Of a stretch of 64,000 bases of DNA, positions 12,132 through 25,400 are shown one piece after another. Position 1 is the first letter of the stretch, and the number at the start of each line of letters is the position of its first letter. A program made the translations under genes and the position numbers. The stretch is from Diorhabda sublineata (taxonomy: Eukaryota; Arthropoda; Insecta; Coleoptera; Chrysomelidae), in assembly GCF_026230105.1 (NCBI RefSeq), contig NC_079484.1, positions 11,919,805 to 11,983,804 on the forward strand, given 5' to 3'. Under the pieces are notes generated by a model. The model saw nothing but the letters and a program-made list of their open reading frames with translations, did no database searches and was not told the origin of the DNA.

Positions 12132-13636
12132 GTAAGTATCAATTGATTTTTATTGATTCCTGTAGTATATTACACTGTTACGGAATCATATACGAATATT
12201 GTTATACCGAATTACACCAACTGTGTAAAAAACATATTTATTAATAAATTCCAAGCCCAAAATTTCCATCATGTCTGGTAATAAGCAGGTCAGTAAATGA
12301 GATCACCTTCAGAATATCTAGGGAAGGTACAATAAGAAGAAGTACTGAGAAACTAAAGAAGACACCATTTATTAGTACACAGATGGTTCAAAAGCTTCTA
12401 CAGGAGCTGGAGTATTTGGAATTGGTACCAAATCCTCATCACCAGTTAAAATGAGCGTAGAAATGGATATGGATAGAAATGTGACATAGCGGTTCAGTAT
12501 ATTATTCTAAAAGCTATTGCATTCCCATGAAACAACTCGTATCATGACATGAGAACAGAATGAAACTTGAAATAACGGCAATCCTGCGATCCTAAACTGG
12601 AGCCTTTCTATAGTTTAGAAAGTATAGGAGTTTCTAAAGAGGTGAGAAGCCCTCTGACGGTGTCTTCCCAGAATGGATCACTACAAAAAGTTCACTCGAA
12701 ATTTTAATACCACTAATTCCAAAAAATTTTTGGATCTCAGCAATGCACTGTCGGCTCGAAAAACATCTCATTAGAATAGATTCAACCAAAACTAATAACT
12801 GCAGCATCTGTGTAAGGAGGACATAATTTTGTTTCACTTAGTTCTAGAATGCCATAAAAATGCTTCAGACAATACTGTACTAGCAAGTATCAAACCTTAT
12901 TGAAGCCACCCGAAATAATAAAATTTATTAGAGATTTGTGATTGGAAGGCGAGCTGAAGATGATAAAACTAGCTCTAATAGAGGGACAAGGTGCAATAGA
13001 ACTTGAGGTTGTAGTGTAATCTACTTCTATAAATCTATTTGATTACTTATAAAATGTAGGTGCTATTATTCCCAACTCTCTACTATTAAATTTGACCATA
13101 TAATTATAACAAATGAAATGAGATACGTGATTTCAAAATTGCAATGACTAGACAACCTAATTGAAATTTAAATATCTTCTACCATTTCAAATATATAAAT
13201 TTGTTTGTAGTAATATTTGACGGTGAAACCATCGAAGGTGCTCCACCATTATGGTGTGCAGCAGCAGCAGGTCACCTTCATATAGTGAAACTTTTGATTA
13301 GTCACGGTGCCAAAGTCAACACTACTACACGTACCAACTCCACTCCTCTTCGAGCAGCTTGCTTCGATGGTCACCTCGATATCGTCAAGTACCTTATTCA
13401 ACATGATGCTGACATAGAAGTGGCCAATAGGTAAGAATTATAAATTTTACCACGAATGTACCATATATAATAAATACATCCATTATACGAGTGCTTCTTG
13501 CAGTATAACACTATCTATTATTCATTAATGAATAGTAGTTCGTTGGTCACTGTAAATTGCAGTAAATTTTTTGAAAATATATTATTATTTGATATAATGC
13601 CCCCTTTTCCATCTAATGAGAAGTTAGTTGTTCGGT

Positions 13637-13720
<84 letters not shown>

Positions 13721-13733
13721 TTCACTTTTACAC

Positions 13734-13772
<39 letters not shown>

Positions 13773-16411
13773 CTTTACCTTAATATTTGCTACAGTAAAA
13801 AATGCAGCAATAGCCTTCAAAGATGTAAGAAATAAGGATTTCTCTTTGAAAGCACTAAGCGACACTGGGTTTAGTAGCAGATATGAAAGCTTGCGAGCAG
13901 ATCAACAACTTTTGATAGATATACTGCACACTCTGGAAAATATTGAAGCGACCAACTCAAAAACTGAGATGCTCACATGTATTACGAAGGTTGAATTTAT
14001 TTTTGTATTGAATGCTATGAAGCACTTTATTCAAAAAACTAACATCTTTTCAAAGTACCTACATAATCATGATGTATCCATTCATAGAGTAGTCCAGCTG
14101 TCTCACACCGTAGTGTCATAGTGACATAAATGGTTTGAGAAATGAATAAGAGTTCCAAAAGTTTTTACTGAAGAACTTTTAGTAAAAGATACTTTGAGGG
14201 GCCAACAGCTCACTTTCACCTAAAATAAAAGGAGGAGATGGTCATCCTGAATATGATTTACATCAGGCTTATTTTCTAAAAACGTTTTCCTACCTTCTGC
14301 TGGATATACTGAGTGAGAACACTAGGTCACGATATAAAAAAAAAGCAGCTGGTTCTACTCTACAACATGGAATTGCTGACGGCTTCGATGAAGAACAATT
14401 AAGTTTGTAAAGATCGCATCAAAGAAGCATGTTTTGTTGTGAGTTCCGCGTTTGGTTTGGAAAATGTCACTTCAGTCTCAGAAATTGATGTATTTTCAAA
14501 AATGAAGCATGATCAGACCAATATGATCGACGGCATAACGATTTTTCGGTGTCTTGAAACGCATCCAAAACTATTTGAGAAATTCTGTCTTCAAACAACT
14601 TTTAACTATAGTATAGCTAATAGTAAAAGCCATTGAAAATTATGCGGCTAAAACATCGACTTAGAGGAATGTAGGAAAATTTATGCCTGGCGAAAATCAA
14701 AACATCTAGCTTTGATTTAAAGCACTGACACTTTGAGAAGACATTTAGTTTTTCGTTTGTTTTGCTCATAATTTCTTTTTTTGTAAGCAGTATTTTTAAT
14801 GGCCTAATTAAACAACCAATTATAATTGTATTCAGCTTTTCTCACATTTTCCAGTAAATGACTATAAGTGCAAAAATGAAACAATAACATGAAACAATCT
14901 CTTACAATGTCAGTTTTAAACATCTTTTTCTGTTGGAGATTCAACATTTATTTCTTTCCATTATACCTGATACACATTTTAGGAAAAACCAACAGAATTA
15001 CACGAACCCAGGCGAGACGTTTTGAATCGAATAGCTCACTCTGTCTCGGGATAGCGGAATGAACAGATTTCGAAAACCCAGAAGTTGCTCCTAGAGATTC
15101 GGCACGCGCGACTTAGTTTGGTTTTTTGTTTTGTATAAAATTTTGTGTATTTTTTTTTGGCATTTAAGTATTCATCGAACTTTGATTATCATACTACGGA
15201 AATCCTCGACCTTAAGACTAGTGCCCTCAGTTTTCTTTTTCTAGTCTAGCCCTCGAGGTATTGTTGTCGATTGTTTCATCTCTTGTTATAATTATTTTAT
15301 ACACACTAACTTGGAAAAATTTTGTCAAAATAATACATGATTAACTACCGCACTAACATTCATGTTTTGTTTTCTAGTTCGAAGTCCTTCAAACACAATT
15401 CCGTTCCAATAGTTTTTTATTCGTATATTAAATTGTGATGTTTTCTTTTGATATCCAGTTCACTATTACTTTTCTAACATTATATTAATAGGAAATACCA
15501 ACAATTTTTATTACAAACATCAAAACTTCGACGTCTCGACGATAAGTACTGCACGTGAAAATTTATAATTAAAACTAAATGTAAAAACTCCTCCCCTAGT
15601 AATACAAAAAAATTTCTCAGCTTTATGAAACCCTACAACACGTGTATGAAATTCACATAAATTATCTGATAAATGGCTTTGTTGTCAATAACGTAGCTTT
15701 TATCGATGATCGAATTAACCAGGTAATAATCATATGATAAGAAAGTTTTTACCTGATGATGGATTTTATAGAAAAATCGCACATGGTTAGCTTTGTTGTT
15801 ATTTGTACTACCAGAAAAATACTATTAAATTATTTGCGTTCCCCCAAAAAAACGAAGAAAATACCGTACTATCGGAATATGTATACTTCTGGCAGAAAAA
15901 TGGAAGCTCTTGACTAAGTCAAGGAGTAAAGAGCTCTATTTTAATTCGGACCATCCAATTATGATAAATTTTCTATTTGTTCCTCTTTAAAACCGAAAAA
16001 GTTTTTTAACGACGGATCAACTGCTCCAATGGTCGTACCTTTCTACGCATCTGCGGTAGATATCCCCGATTTTAATAGAAAATTAATTCAATTTACCAAA
16101 AGGAATCACACATGATTCGCTTTGTTTTCGTTTGTACTATATATAAATTATTGTTAACTAATTTGCACCCTCAGATAAAGTAGAAAAACATAAAAGTAAC
16201 GTGCGTTCTGAAAAATTATATCCTTACAGAAAAAATTCGACTGTAATCAAGAAAATTTTCTGGTTTTATTTTCATTTGTACAACCTGAACATTTTTATTT
16301 GTATTCCTAGGCATATATAGAAAAATATGTTTTTCTTAGGATAAACCGAAAATATTTATAATCAATTTTCAGTACATTTTTAATGTCTGCTAAATCAAAA
16401 TATAAATTATG

Positions 16412-16469
<58 letters not shown>

Positions 16470-19400
16470 TAATAAAAGAAAACCTTATTGCTATTTTGGC
16501 TATTTTAATTTTATATAAACTTTCCAATCTGTGGTAAAGTTATAAATCAAAAATAAAAACCTACTTCCATAAGTCTCATTCAATAGTCAAGAATAAGCAA
16601 AAAGCAAACAACTTTTTGACTATATTTTTGCATTAATACTGATGTTAGCGGATGTTTCCATACAATACTTAATTCAAACATTTCAAGTTACCAACTTTTA
16701 CTAGTATCTACATGGCCATGGTAACTACAGTTAGATGCAATAATAATTTTCTTCATTTACTATCAAGATAACAATACATGATTAATAGCAAATGGTAAGT
16801 TTATAGCGTTTTTCTGTAGTTGTCATTAAACTTCTGGTTCTATGAATGTTGACTGTTTCTTTAATGATAGTGAATTATTTTTATTCTCAATAAACATACT
16901 ATATTAGTAAATTATTAACCAAAGCTGTTAAAATTGAATTGAAATACAAAGTAAAGCTTGTAGTGCAGTGGCAAACTGCAAAAAATTGGCAATTAATGGT
17001 AGAAACATGAAAATTGGTATGTTGGGCAATGATACCGAAACCACCCCTCCGTGAAAAAGTGGGGTGAGCAATTTTGACGTTCTTAGGGTCGATTTTATAT
17101 ATTTTGACCCTCCCGAACATGAATGTATCATTACTTTTATGATCCGACCTCGAGAGGTGCCCCAAATTTCCAATTGGAAATTTCCCCATATTCCGATTTT
17201 TGTGAAAAATATGTCACAATTGCAGTTTTTCTTCAATAGACCGAATACATTTTTCGGGATCGAATTTTCAATACGATAATCAAGTAGTAGAGGTCAAATA
17301 TGACATTTTAACGAATATATTATCTCGATATGTCGAAGTGGGGGGAAACATATACGTTTTTTGAATATTTTCTTCTCTGTACAAAATGTGAGGAATTTTG
17401 AAGCATTACAAATAGTTGATAATATGGTGACTAGAGACTTCGAACAATGAGCCTTTTCGTTATCGAGCCTCTTACTACATTTTGACGAATCTTCAGTATT
17501 GGGATCGATTTAAAAATTTTCATCGTAATAACCTGTTCTGAAAACAATAATTATTATTAATTATTAATAAATATTATACTGAAGCGAAATCCTTTTGACC
17601 ACTTTGCGGGGGCGCGGGGAAAACAAATTTGGGAATAAAATTTGAATTTCGAATTTTTTCTTATACTTTTTTTAAGTGGTGGTGAAATACGAACGTTTAT
17701 TCAAATTTATTTCCTTCCCTTTCAGACAATTGACTCCAACGTCCATCTCCAAGTTTAAATGCTTCACACTTACAAGCTTGAGACATTGCATTAAAATGAA
17801 ATAAATTTCCTGAATATAAATAAGATATATGTAGGTAATATTTTTCATGGGAATAACGAAGAAACAAGGCTTGTGATGAGGTTTAGGAGTTCTTCCCCCA
17901 TAATTCCTTCTACAAATGAAAATAGGAATATAATTTTGTAACATATTTTAAAACTACTACAAAAATTATATGATTAGTACGTCTACTTATGTCGATATTT
18001 ACCAACAATACCAAATATCCATAACTACCGACTTGCTATCGCTGTAATAATAATTAATAAGTGTTCAAATTTATTACCAAATTTTTAACGATTTTAGAAT
18101 AAAACTAACTTTATTTTAATACGGACTAAAAGTGCCTATTTTTAATTTTAATTTTAATCCTTATATATACTATTTTTAGAACGCACGTTACTTTTATGTT
18201 CTTTCCACTTTACCCGAGCGTTCAAATGAAAACAAAGCGAATAATGTGTGATTTTTTTTCAAATTGAATTTTCTGCTAGAATCAGGACTTTCTACCGCAC
18301 ACGAACAGAAGGCACGATCATTGGAGCAGTTGACCCGCCCTTAAAAAATCATTTTTTCTCAGTTAGAACTATTTACTTTTCAATTCAATCGAAAGAGCAC
18401 AAAGTATTTTCTCATATTCTTTTCCTTTTTGGCGTTTACGGAGTATTTAGTTTGTCGATGTTTTTTTGTTCATTAGACTAACAGTACTGCAAGCGAAACG
18501 TAGATACTAAGTAAAACGGAAGAAACCAAATTAGATATATAGGAGAGGAAATTACTTAAAGGACTTATAGTAAACGAGCACATAAGGAGGGAAACAGATG
18601 GGAGACATACGGAGAAGGGAAAACAAGGAAATAAAGAGAAGAACGGCGAAGAAAATTACTGTTACAATGGCAGAAACACAAAAAAATAGACCTAAAAAGA
18701 TATAGTATGCAGAGGTACAACGACATCTATTGGAGAGATGGAGAGAGGAACTTGGGACTGGAAGGCGAAGACAAGAAATAGAAAAGAATGAAGAAAATTA
18801 TTATCACGCCATATCTTGGTATTACATAAATGCTGCACAAGTTCAAATGATTGATATTTTTACTGGTTTTTAATTTTTGAAGTTATTTTAGTGATGAGAA
18901 TAATACTAGGTATCATTTTTCTCTGATATCCTTATATTTGTATTTTATTTTAGGCATGGACATACTTGTCTAATGATCGCTTGTTATAAAGGACACATCA
19001 GCATAGCTAAATATTTGCTCAGCATAGGGGCCAGTGTTAATAGAAAAAGTGTTAAAGGAAATACAGCGTTGCATGATTGTGCAGAATCCGGAAGCTTGGA
19101 AATTTTGAAATTACTGCTAGAACACGGAGCAAAAATGGACGTAGATTCTTATGGTAAAACAAAACTAAATCGTACGAAAAAAAGAACTATTCTATTTTTA
19201 TGTGATTTTGGTTTCAGGAATGACACCATTGATGGCTGCCGCAGTAACAGGACATAATCATATAGTAGAATATTTAATACAAATTCCAAATTTGGTCAAT
19301 AGAAAAGAAAGAATTGATGCTATAGAATTATTAGGTGCAACTTGTGTTGATAAGAAACGTGATATGATAGGTGCTTTAGAATTATGGAAAATAGCATTAT

Positions 19401-22400
19401 TGGAAAGGTAAATAACATCAATTACATATTAATCATAAACAAAGTGATATTATTTTTTAAGAAAAGTAAAAGTATTGGGAGTATTTATTTCAATATTAAC
19501 ACTCCATTACAATCATCCTTTGAATTTACTTCAGCACATGCCTTATATCTGGGGGATGCAAAATAAATCCTACATTACGAGGGTTGCTACTTAAGCTTTA
19601 ACATATGGCAACACTGATGTGAATATTTCGTTGGTATCATTATAAAATTTGACATTTTTAACGGTGAAGGTACTCAGAACGTGTGCTATTTGAGTTTATA
19701 AAAGATATTTGAAACATTCATCTTGGTCGAAAAATGGAATTAAATCGCGAACATTTTCGTGTTTTCGGCATGGATTAAAAGAAACAGCAGTGTGCCTCTT
19801 GGGGATGAAGCACTATCTCGAGCCACCGTGCTTCGTTGGTTTTCCGAATTCAATCGTGCTCGCACTTCTCTACGGGATGAATTTCGTGAAGGTCGTCCAA
19901 AAACGCCTAATGTGCCAGATAACATTCATGATGTGCGTTAACTGATATTGCAAAACCGTTTGGAAACAACATAATTTGACAATCACTCAAAAAAAGCTCG
20001 TGTCGATTGAAAGAAATGCTGAAAAATTTCAATCGCGGTGCTCCAAAACACGTCTATAAGATCGTTACAGGCAACCAATCATAAAACTAAACAACAATCG
20101 ACTGTATGGGTATTTCAAGACGATCCAAATCCAACAGAAGTTGTTCGTACACGAAACGTTTCGAGGTAGATGGTCGCCTGTTTTTTCGGAATAACTGGAC
20201 ATATTGACACCGTTCTATTAGAGCAATGTGGAACGGTCAATTATGAATCGTACACCAGTATTTGTTCGCCAGAATTGTTCGAAAAAATCAAAGAAACCAA
20301 TCGCAGAAGACGAATAATTCTCCACCATTCAAAACATCGAATTGATGGGTCATCCGCCGTACAGTCCTTGTTCGGCATCCAATGATTCTTTCTTATTCTC
20401 GCAGATCAAAAATAAATTGCGAGGTCAACGTTTTTATACACCCAAAGAAGCAGTTAGTGCGTTTAAATCACATGTTTTGAAGGTACTTCTATCGGAATTG
20501 ACAAAATGTTTCGACGATTGGTTCAAATGCATGAAAAGTGTATTGACAATAAATCCATATCCAATTACAAAGATTTGCTTTTATTTGTCTATCTCAAAAC
20601 TTTAGTAGCAACCGTTGTACATATAAAAGATTTTTTAGGTGAAAATTGTTTTAATAGCTCAAATGAAAAATTCTGTTTGGTGAAAATTGTATAAAACTAA
20701 TTAAAACTTTGGTACTCTCATATAAAGAAATTAAAGAGTGCACCAACTTCTTGAAAAATTAACTCTCCTTGCAACTATGGATGGTAACACTATTAATTAG
20801 GAACTTGAAAATGAGAATATTTGTAATGAGAGGAGTCATGCATTTAAAATCAAATATTTTCATATGGAATTGACACCAAATAATTCTATTCATTAACAAT
20901 CAGCATGCATTTTGTTCTATCGAGTTGGCTCTCAGCTTTCAGGTCTCAGGGACGTGATGAGGTCTTCTCTAGTTAAACCTCCTATTAGGTTTAATAGCCT
21001 TTTCTTTTTGGCTATTCTATTATTATGGGCGCTTCTGTTAATGGTTTGAGTACTGCAATATATGATTTTTGAGTTTGTTTTTCTTTAATGATTTCCTTAA
21101 TGTTAGGTATTTCTAGATCTTCATGTATTGTTTGGTTTAATTTATACCACTGTATATTTGTTACCATTCTTAGTATTTTTGGTTGGCTTTTCTGAATTTG
21201 GATTTATTCAATTTGCTTGCATAACATCAGAACTCTATTCCATGAACCCGTATTTGTTTAATGATTGCTTTATGTACTTTAATTATTGCTTTAATGATAC
21301 AAGGAATTTATTATCTAATGATATTTTGAATTTTCTCCTGATTAACCAGCATAGTTCTTTGAGCTTGATGTATATTTGTTTGTTTTTCTTGTGTGTGCCC
21401 TTTCTAGGTGAATATTTTGTTCATTTGCAGGATCATAGGTATGTTATGGTTGTTGACTCATTTATTCGTATATTGTTTATATTTACTGGGGGGCAGGGCA
21501 ATATTAAATAAGATATAGGAAAATACTTTTTAATTTTGTATAAAAGACCTTCCAAATGTCTGGTTCACGTCTAAGAAAACAAATGTGTAGTGTTTTTGTG
21601 TTTTAAAATTTGATATACTTCTGGGCTCTGTGAATTTGTTACACAGTGAAATGATTTATCCAGAATCCAAACTGAAGAAATGGGATCCAATTTTGTGAAG
21701 TGGGATCTAGTACACAAATAATTAATCAGTTTTAGTTTGAAGTCACTTAGTTAACAATTGATATTTGAACTAGTAAAATAAATTTAGTGAGATACGAGGA
21801 AGACAAAAAAAAATAAATTGGACAAGTGAAACTCAACAAAAATCAAATGTCTACAATCAATTTAAGTGAATCTTAAAACCTGAATTTGATTATAGAATCA
21901 TATTGTGCTCAGTATTTATACAGTAAAAGCCCACTTTGGTTTTCTCAGTTTTCAACACAATCATTAGATATCATCAAAGTTGCAATCATAAGGTCAAACA
22001 AAAGAACAATATTGTTGACAAAGATATTGGATGCATCTTTTGTAAGTGTATCTGATGAGCCTTGTTAATATCGTTTTCTCTCAATAAGGCTGAGAACACT
22101 TTCATGTTGTTGTAACTGCTGAATTGTTGCTAGGAACTACGTCCAGTGATCTACTAACGGTAGAAGGAGCTGAGCTGAAGGAATAGGAGAGCTGAGGTTG
22201 AATTATTCTCAACGTCTCTATCCTGTCTTCAAACATCAGTCCTTATTTGTGTCAACTCTCAATTTTTGCTTATTTTATACAACAATATTTTTCCATTATA
22301 TACGTTATGTTTCAATATACTTTAAGCAAATTCATATTATTTATATTCCTATTTAATACACATACTTTTTTAAAAAGTTATTTTACTGGTTTGATTTGAA

Positions 22401-25400
22401 TATTCATATTCATTTTCAAGATTTTTCACAATTTTATTTGTGAAATAAAATACCTCTCATGAGTTGGCTCGTATCTTAGATGATTTTTTATTTTGTTTTG
22501 TGTGGTACATAGTTGACCTGACATAGTTTTCGAGTAAATGAATTATTATATAGATATAAAACGACTAACAATGCTAACACTATGGCGGACAGTTATCACT
22601 AATAGTCATCTGAGGCATTGAAAATATATATATATCGGTAAATCATCATTTGTATCATAAATTATTATTAGTATTTTTTATAAATTGATATTGTGTCGGG
22701 AATTTCCTTAATATTATATTCAAAATAATGACATAATTTTATACATAATTTATATGATGTGTTGAATCAATTATACTAATTAGAATGGCAATATAATGAC
22801 TAGAACATGAATATATAGTAAACCTGTCCTCTTTTAGATTTTAGTTTTTATATTATTATGTTGATGCAAGTTTTTGCGAATTTTTAAAAAATTGAAACCC
22901 ATATTTTCTATTACCACGTCACTTTGGTGATACATCCTGATTATTAAGCAGCTGTCAGAGCACTGAGAGGTATAGAAAAATCAAAAGAGAAGCTTTCTGG
23001 TGGTCGTTACCCAGACTGAAATTTCGCTTAGATCCAAATTCTTTTTGACTACAATTTCTCAGTGGCTTCCTTACAAGGTATTGCATTCGATGAGTGTAAA
23101 TTTTGTCTCCATTTCACTTAGTTCTGGAATGCCTCTCCGTTTCAAGCATAGGCAAGGGATACCTTTCATACCCAAAAAATGCTTTGGACAAGTAAACTAT
23201 AAAAACAAAGATTCAACCTCTTTAATTCCATAGACCTCTTCATAAATCTATATGTCTATCAAATGTGTTATGCTTATAATATATTCTATTTAGGTGCTAA
23301 ACAATCTTTATGTCTATTTAATTTTTCTTCAACAAATTCTGCGCGAACGGAAATTGAAAAATTTAATCTGGATGGAAAGTTCTTATATTGTCCAACCTGC
23401 AGTAATTCTAACTCTACTAATAATAATTTTATTACTGCTGCTACATGGCTCTTTTATCTGGCCTCACAAATAAAAGTCTAAGCATATTAGCACTGGAGAT
23501 ATTAAACTTCCACATCCTATTCACCTATGAGGGTATGTTAGATCTAAAAAATGCCAAACATATATGGAATGATGGCAAACATCGTGTTGTAAGAACATGT
23601 CACGACAAATTACTAAGGGTATGTCTTCTAAAAAAGAAGTGGCAATTTATTTTTTGAAGAGTCTAAATCGACTAAATGTCTCATATTAAAAAAAATTACC
23701 AAATTATTTGTCCGCCTAAAATCCCGCACCACACATTCACAGACCAACGACCCTGATGTTGGATCTCTTACATCCAACGGGGATTCGTTTTGGACCAGTA
23801 GTGCATATTATGGCGATTTTCTCTACCATTACTAAGAAACGCTCGTCTATCCACAAAATTTGTGGAAGTATTTCAGGAACGTCGTGTATCATATATTGTC
23901 TCACAAGAATATAGGTTTTTACTTATATGTAATGCTTTGATTGACTGGTAAACAAATAAATTTTTAAATAATGAGAAAAAATACGGAACAACTTATTTTA
24001 TCAACCTACTAGACGTTTGAAGAAAAATTTCTTAAGGCATCTCTGTACAGAAAAAAGATGTCGACATGTGGGTTTCGCTGTTTATGTTAATTTAGTTTAC
24101 TTTTAAAATACGTATTTAAACTTTTATGCTTCTGTTTAAATTTGTCAATGAAAATAAAAATATCTAAAATATAGGAAGCAACGCGTTCTAGCATTCACGT
24201 TGTTAATTAAATTAATTAAAATTTATATATTTTATATTTCTGAACAAAAGATCTTTCAAACAATATCATGTTTATAAAAATCGGCTAAGCAGAACGACTC
24301 ATTTTTTCAAAACAAGGTTCACACTCTCTTCCACCTCTTATTTGAAGATTTAGACTAAACCTTGTTAAATGAAAAATGCGCAGCATTGGTTGAAGAATTC
24401 GATTACCTTATATAAAATGACACTTAATTGAGTAGAATTTGAAAAAATTGGTTTTTTAATTTCATACTTTCTAATACGTCCTCTAGTTGTCTATCTAAAA
24501 ATGCTGAAAATAATCTCGGAGCCACATTTTTTTCCTGAAGCTTTTTAGTTGCCCACCTAGTACATAAATTGATACATTACAGGCAATAGTTACAATAACA
24601 TATTTATTTTTTAAAATAACCGTTGTAACGTCGCAATCCTGCAGGGAAAATTTAATTCTCATGCGAAGGTTTGGATTTTAATCAGTATATTTATTTTTAG
24701 GTACTTTTATGATCCAAAACACCCTATCCCAAAACCAAATTCTCAAAAAGTAGCAGCTTATGATAATGTTATTGAAGTTGATGACATCGACAACTTGGAC
24801 GATCTCCTAGCCGATCCTGATCAGATGAGAATGCAAGCACTAGTAATGAGAGAAAGAATACTTGGACCAGCCCATCCTGATACTAGTTACTATATTCGTT
24901 ACAGGTAAAATATCTTTTTCTCAATTCTTTCGTTTATTTTATCAAAATTTTTCCATAATATTTCTTGATACTTCTTTTATTGTTCTTCTATCCAGTAAGT
25001 TTTCTCGTTCATTTTATATTACAGGAAATAAAAATACCTATGAGTGTAAAAACTGTTTCATCACGCTGTAAATTGACCCGAACTTTCTTGATAAGATGCA
25101 TTGTGAGAAAAAATATTCTTTACCGAAAAATGGGCGGAGGAAGGCAAAAAACATTTGAATTCAAAATAAGAAAAACCATTTTTTTATTGATTGATGAGTA
25201 AAAGTTTATCAAACTTTCCACAAAAATTATCTCTCACCCTTTTGCGAACAACTGTCATTTTCTTATATAACGCAATTGAAAGCTTAGATTTCCCGCCACC
25301 GTGGGATAGCTACAGTACTTACAGGAAAGCTTTAATAACATTGTTAAAAATCATTGTAGAGACAAGTAAATATAAAAGTACGTTGTGTTCCTCAAGACCC

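Noticed and set aside
13498..13780. Long open frame with repeated Ile-Tyr residues
   Set aside because: It is a translation of the (TA)n microsatellite; only the part after 13785 has family similarity (hAT).
21128..21511. 127-residue plus-strand frame
   Set aside because: Shadow of a minus-strand LINE reverse transcriptase tail, which explains the sequence better.
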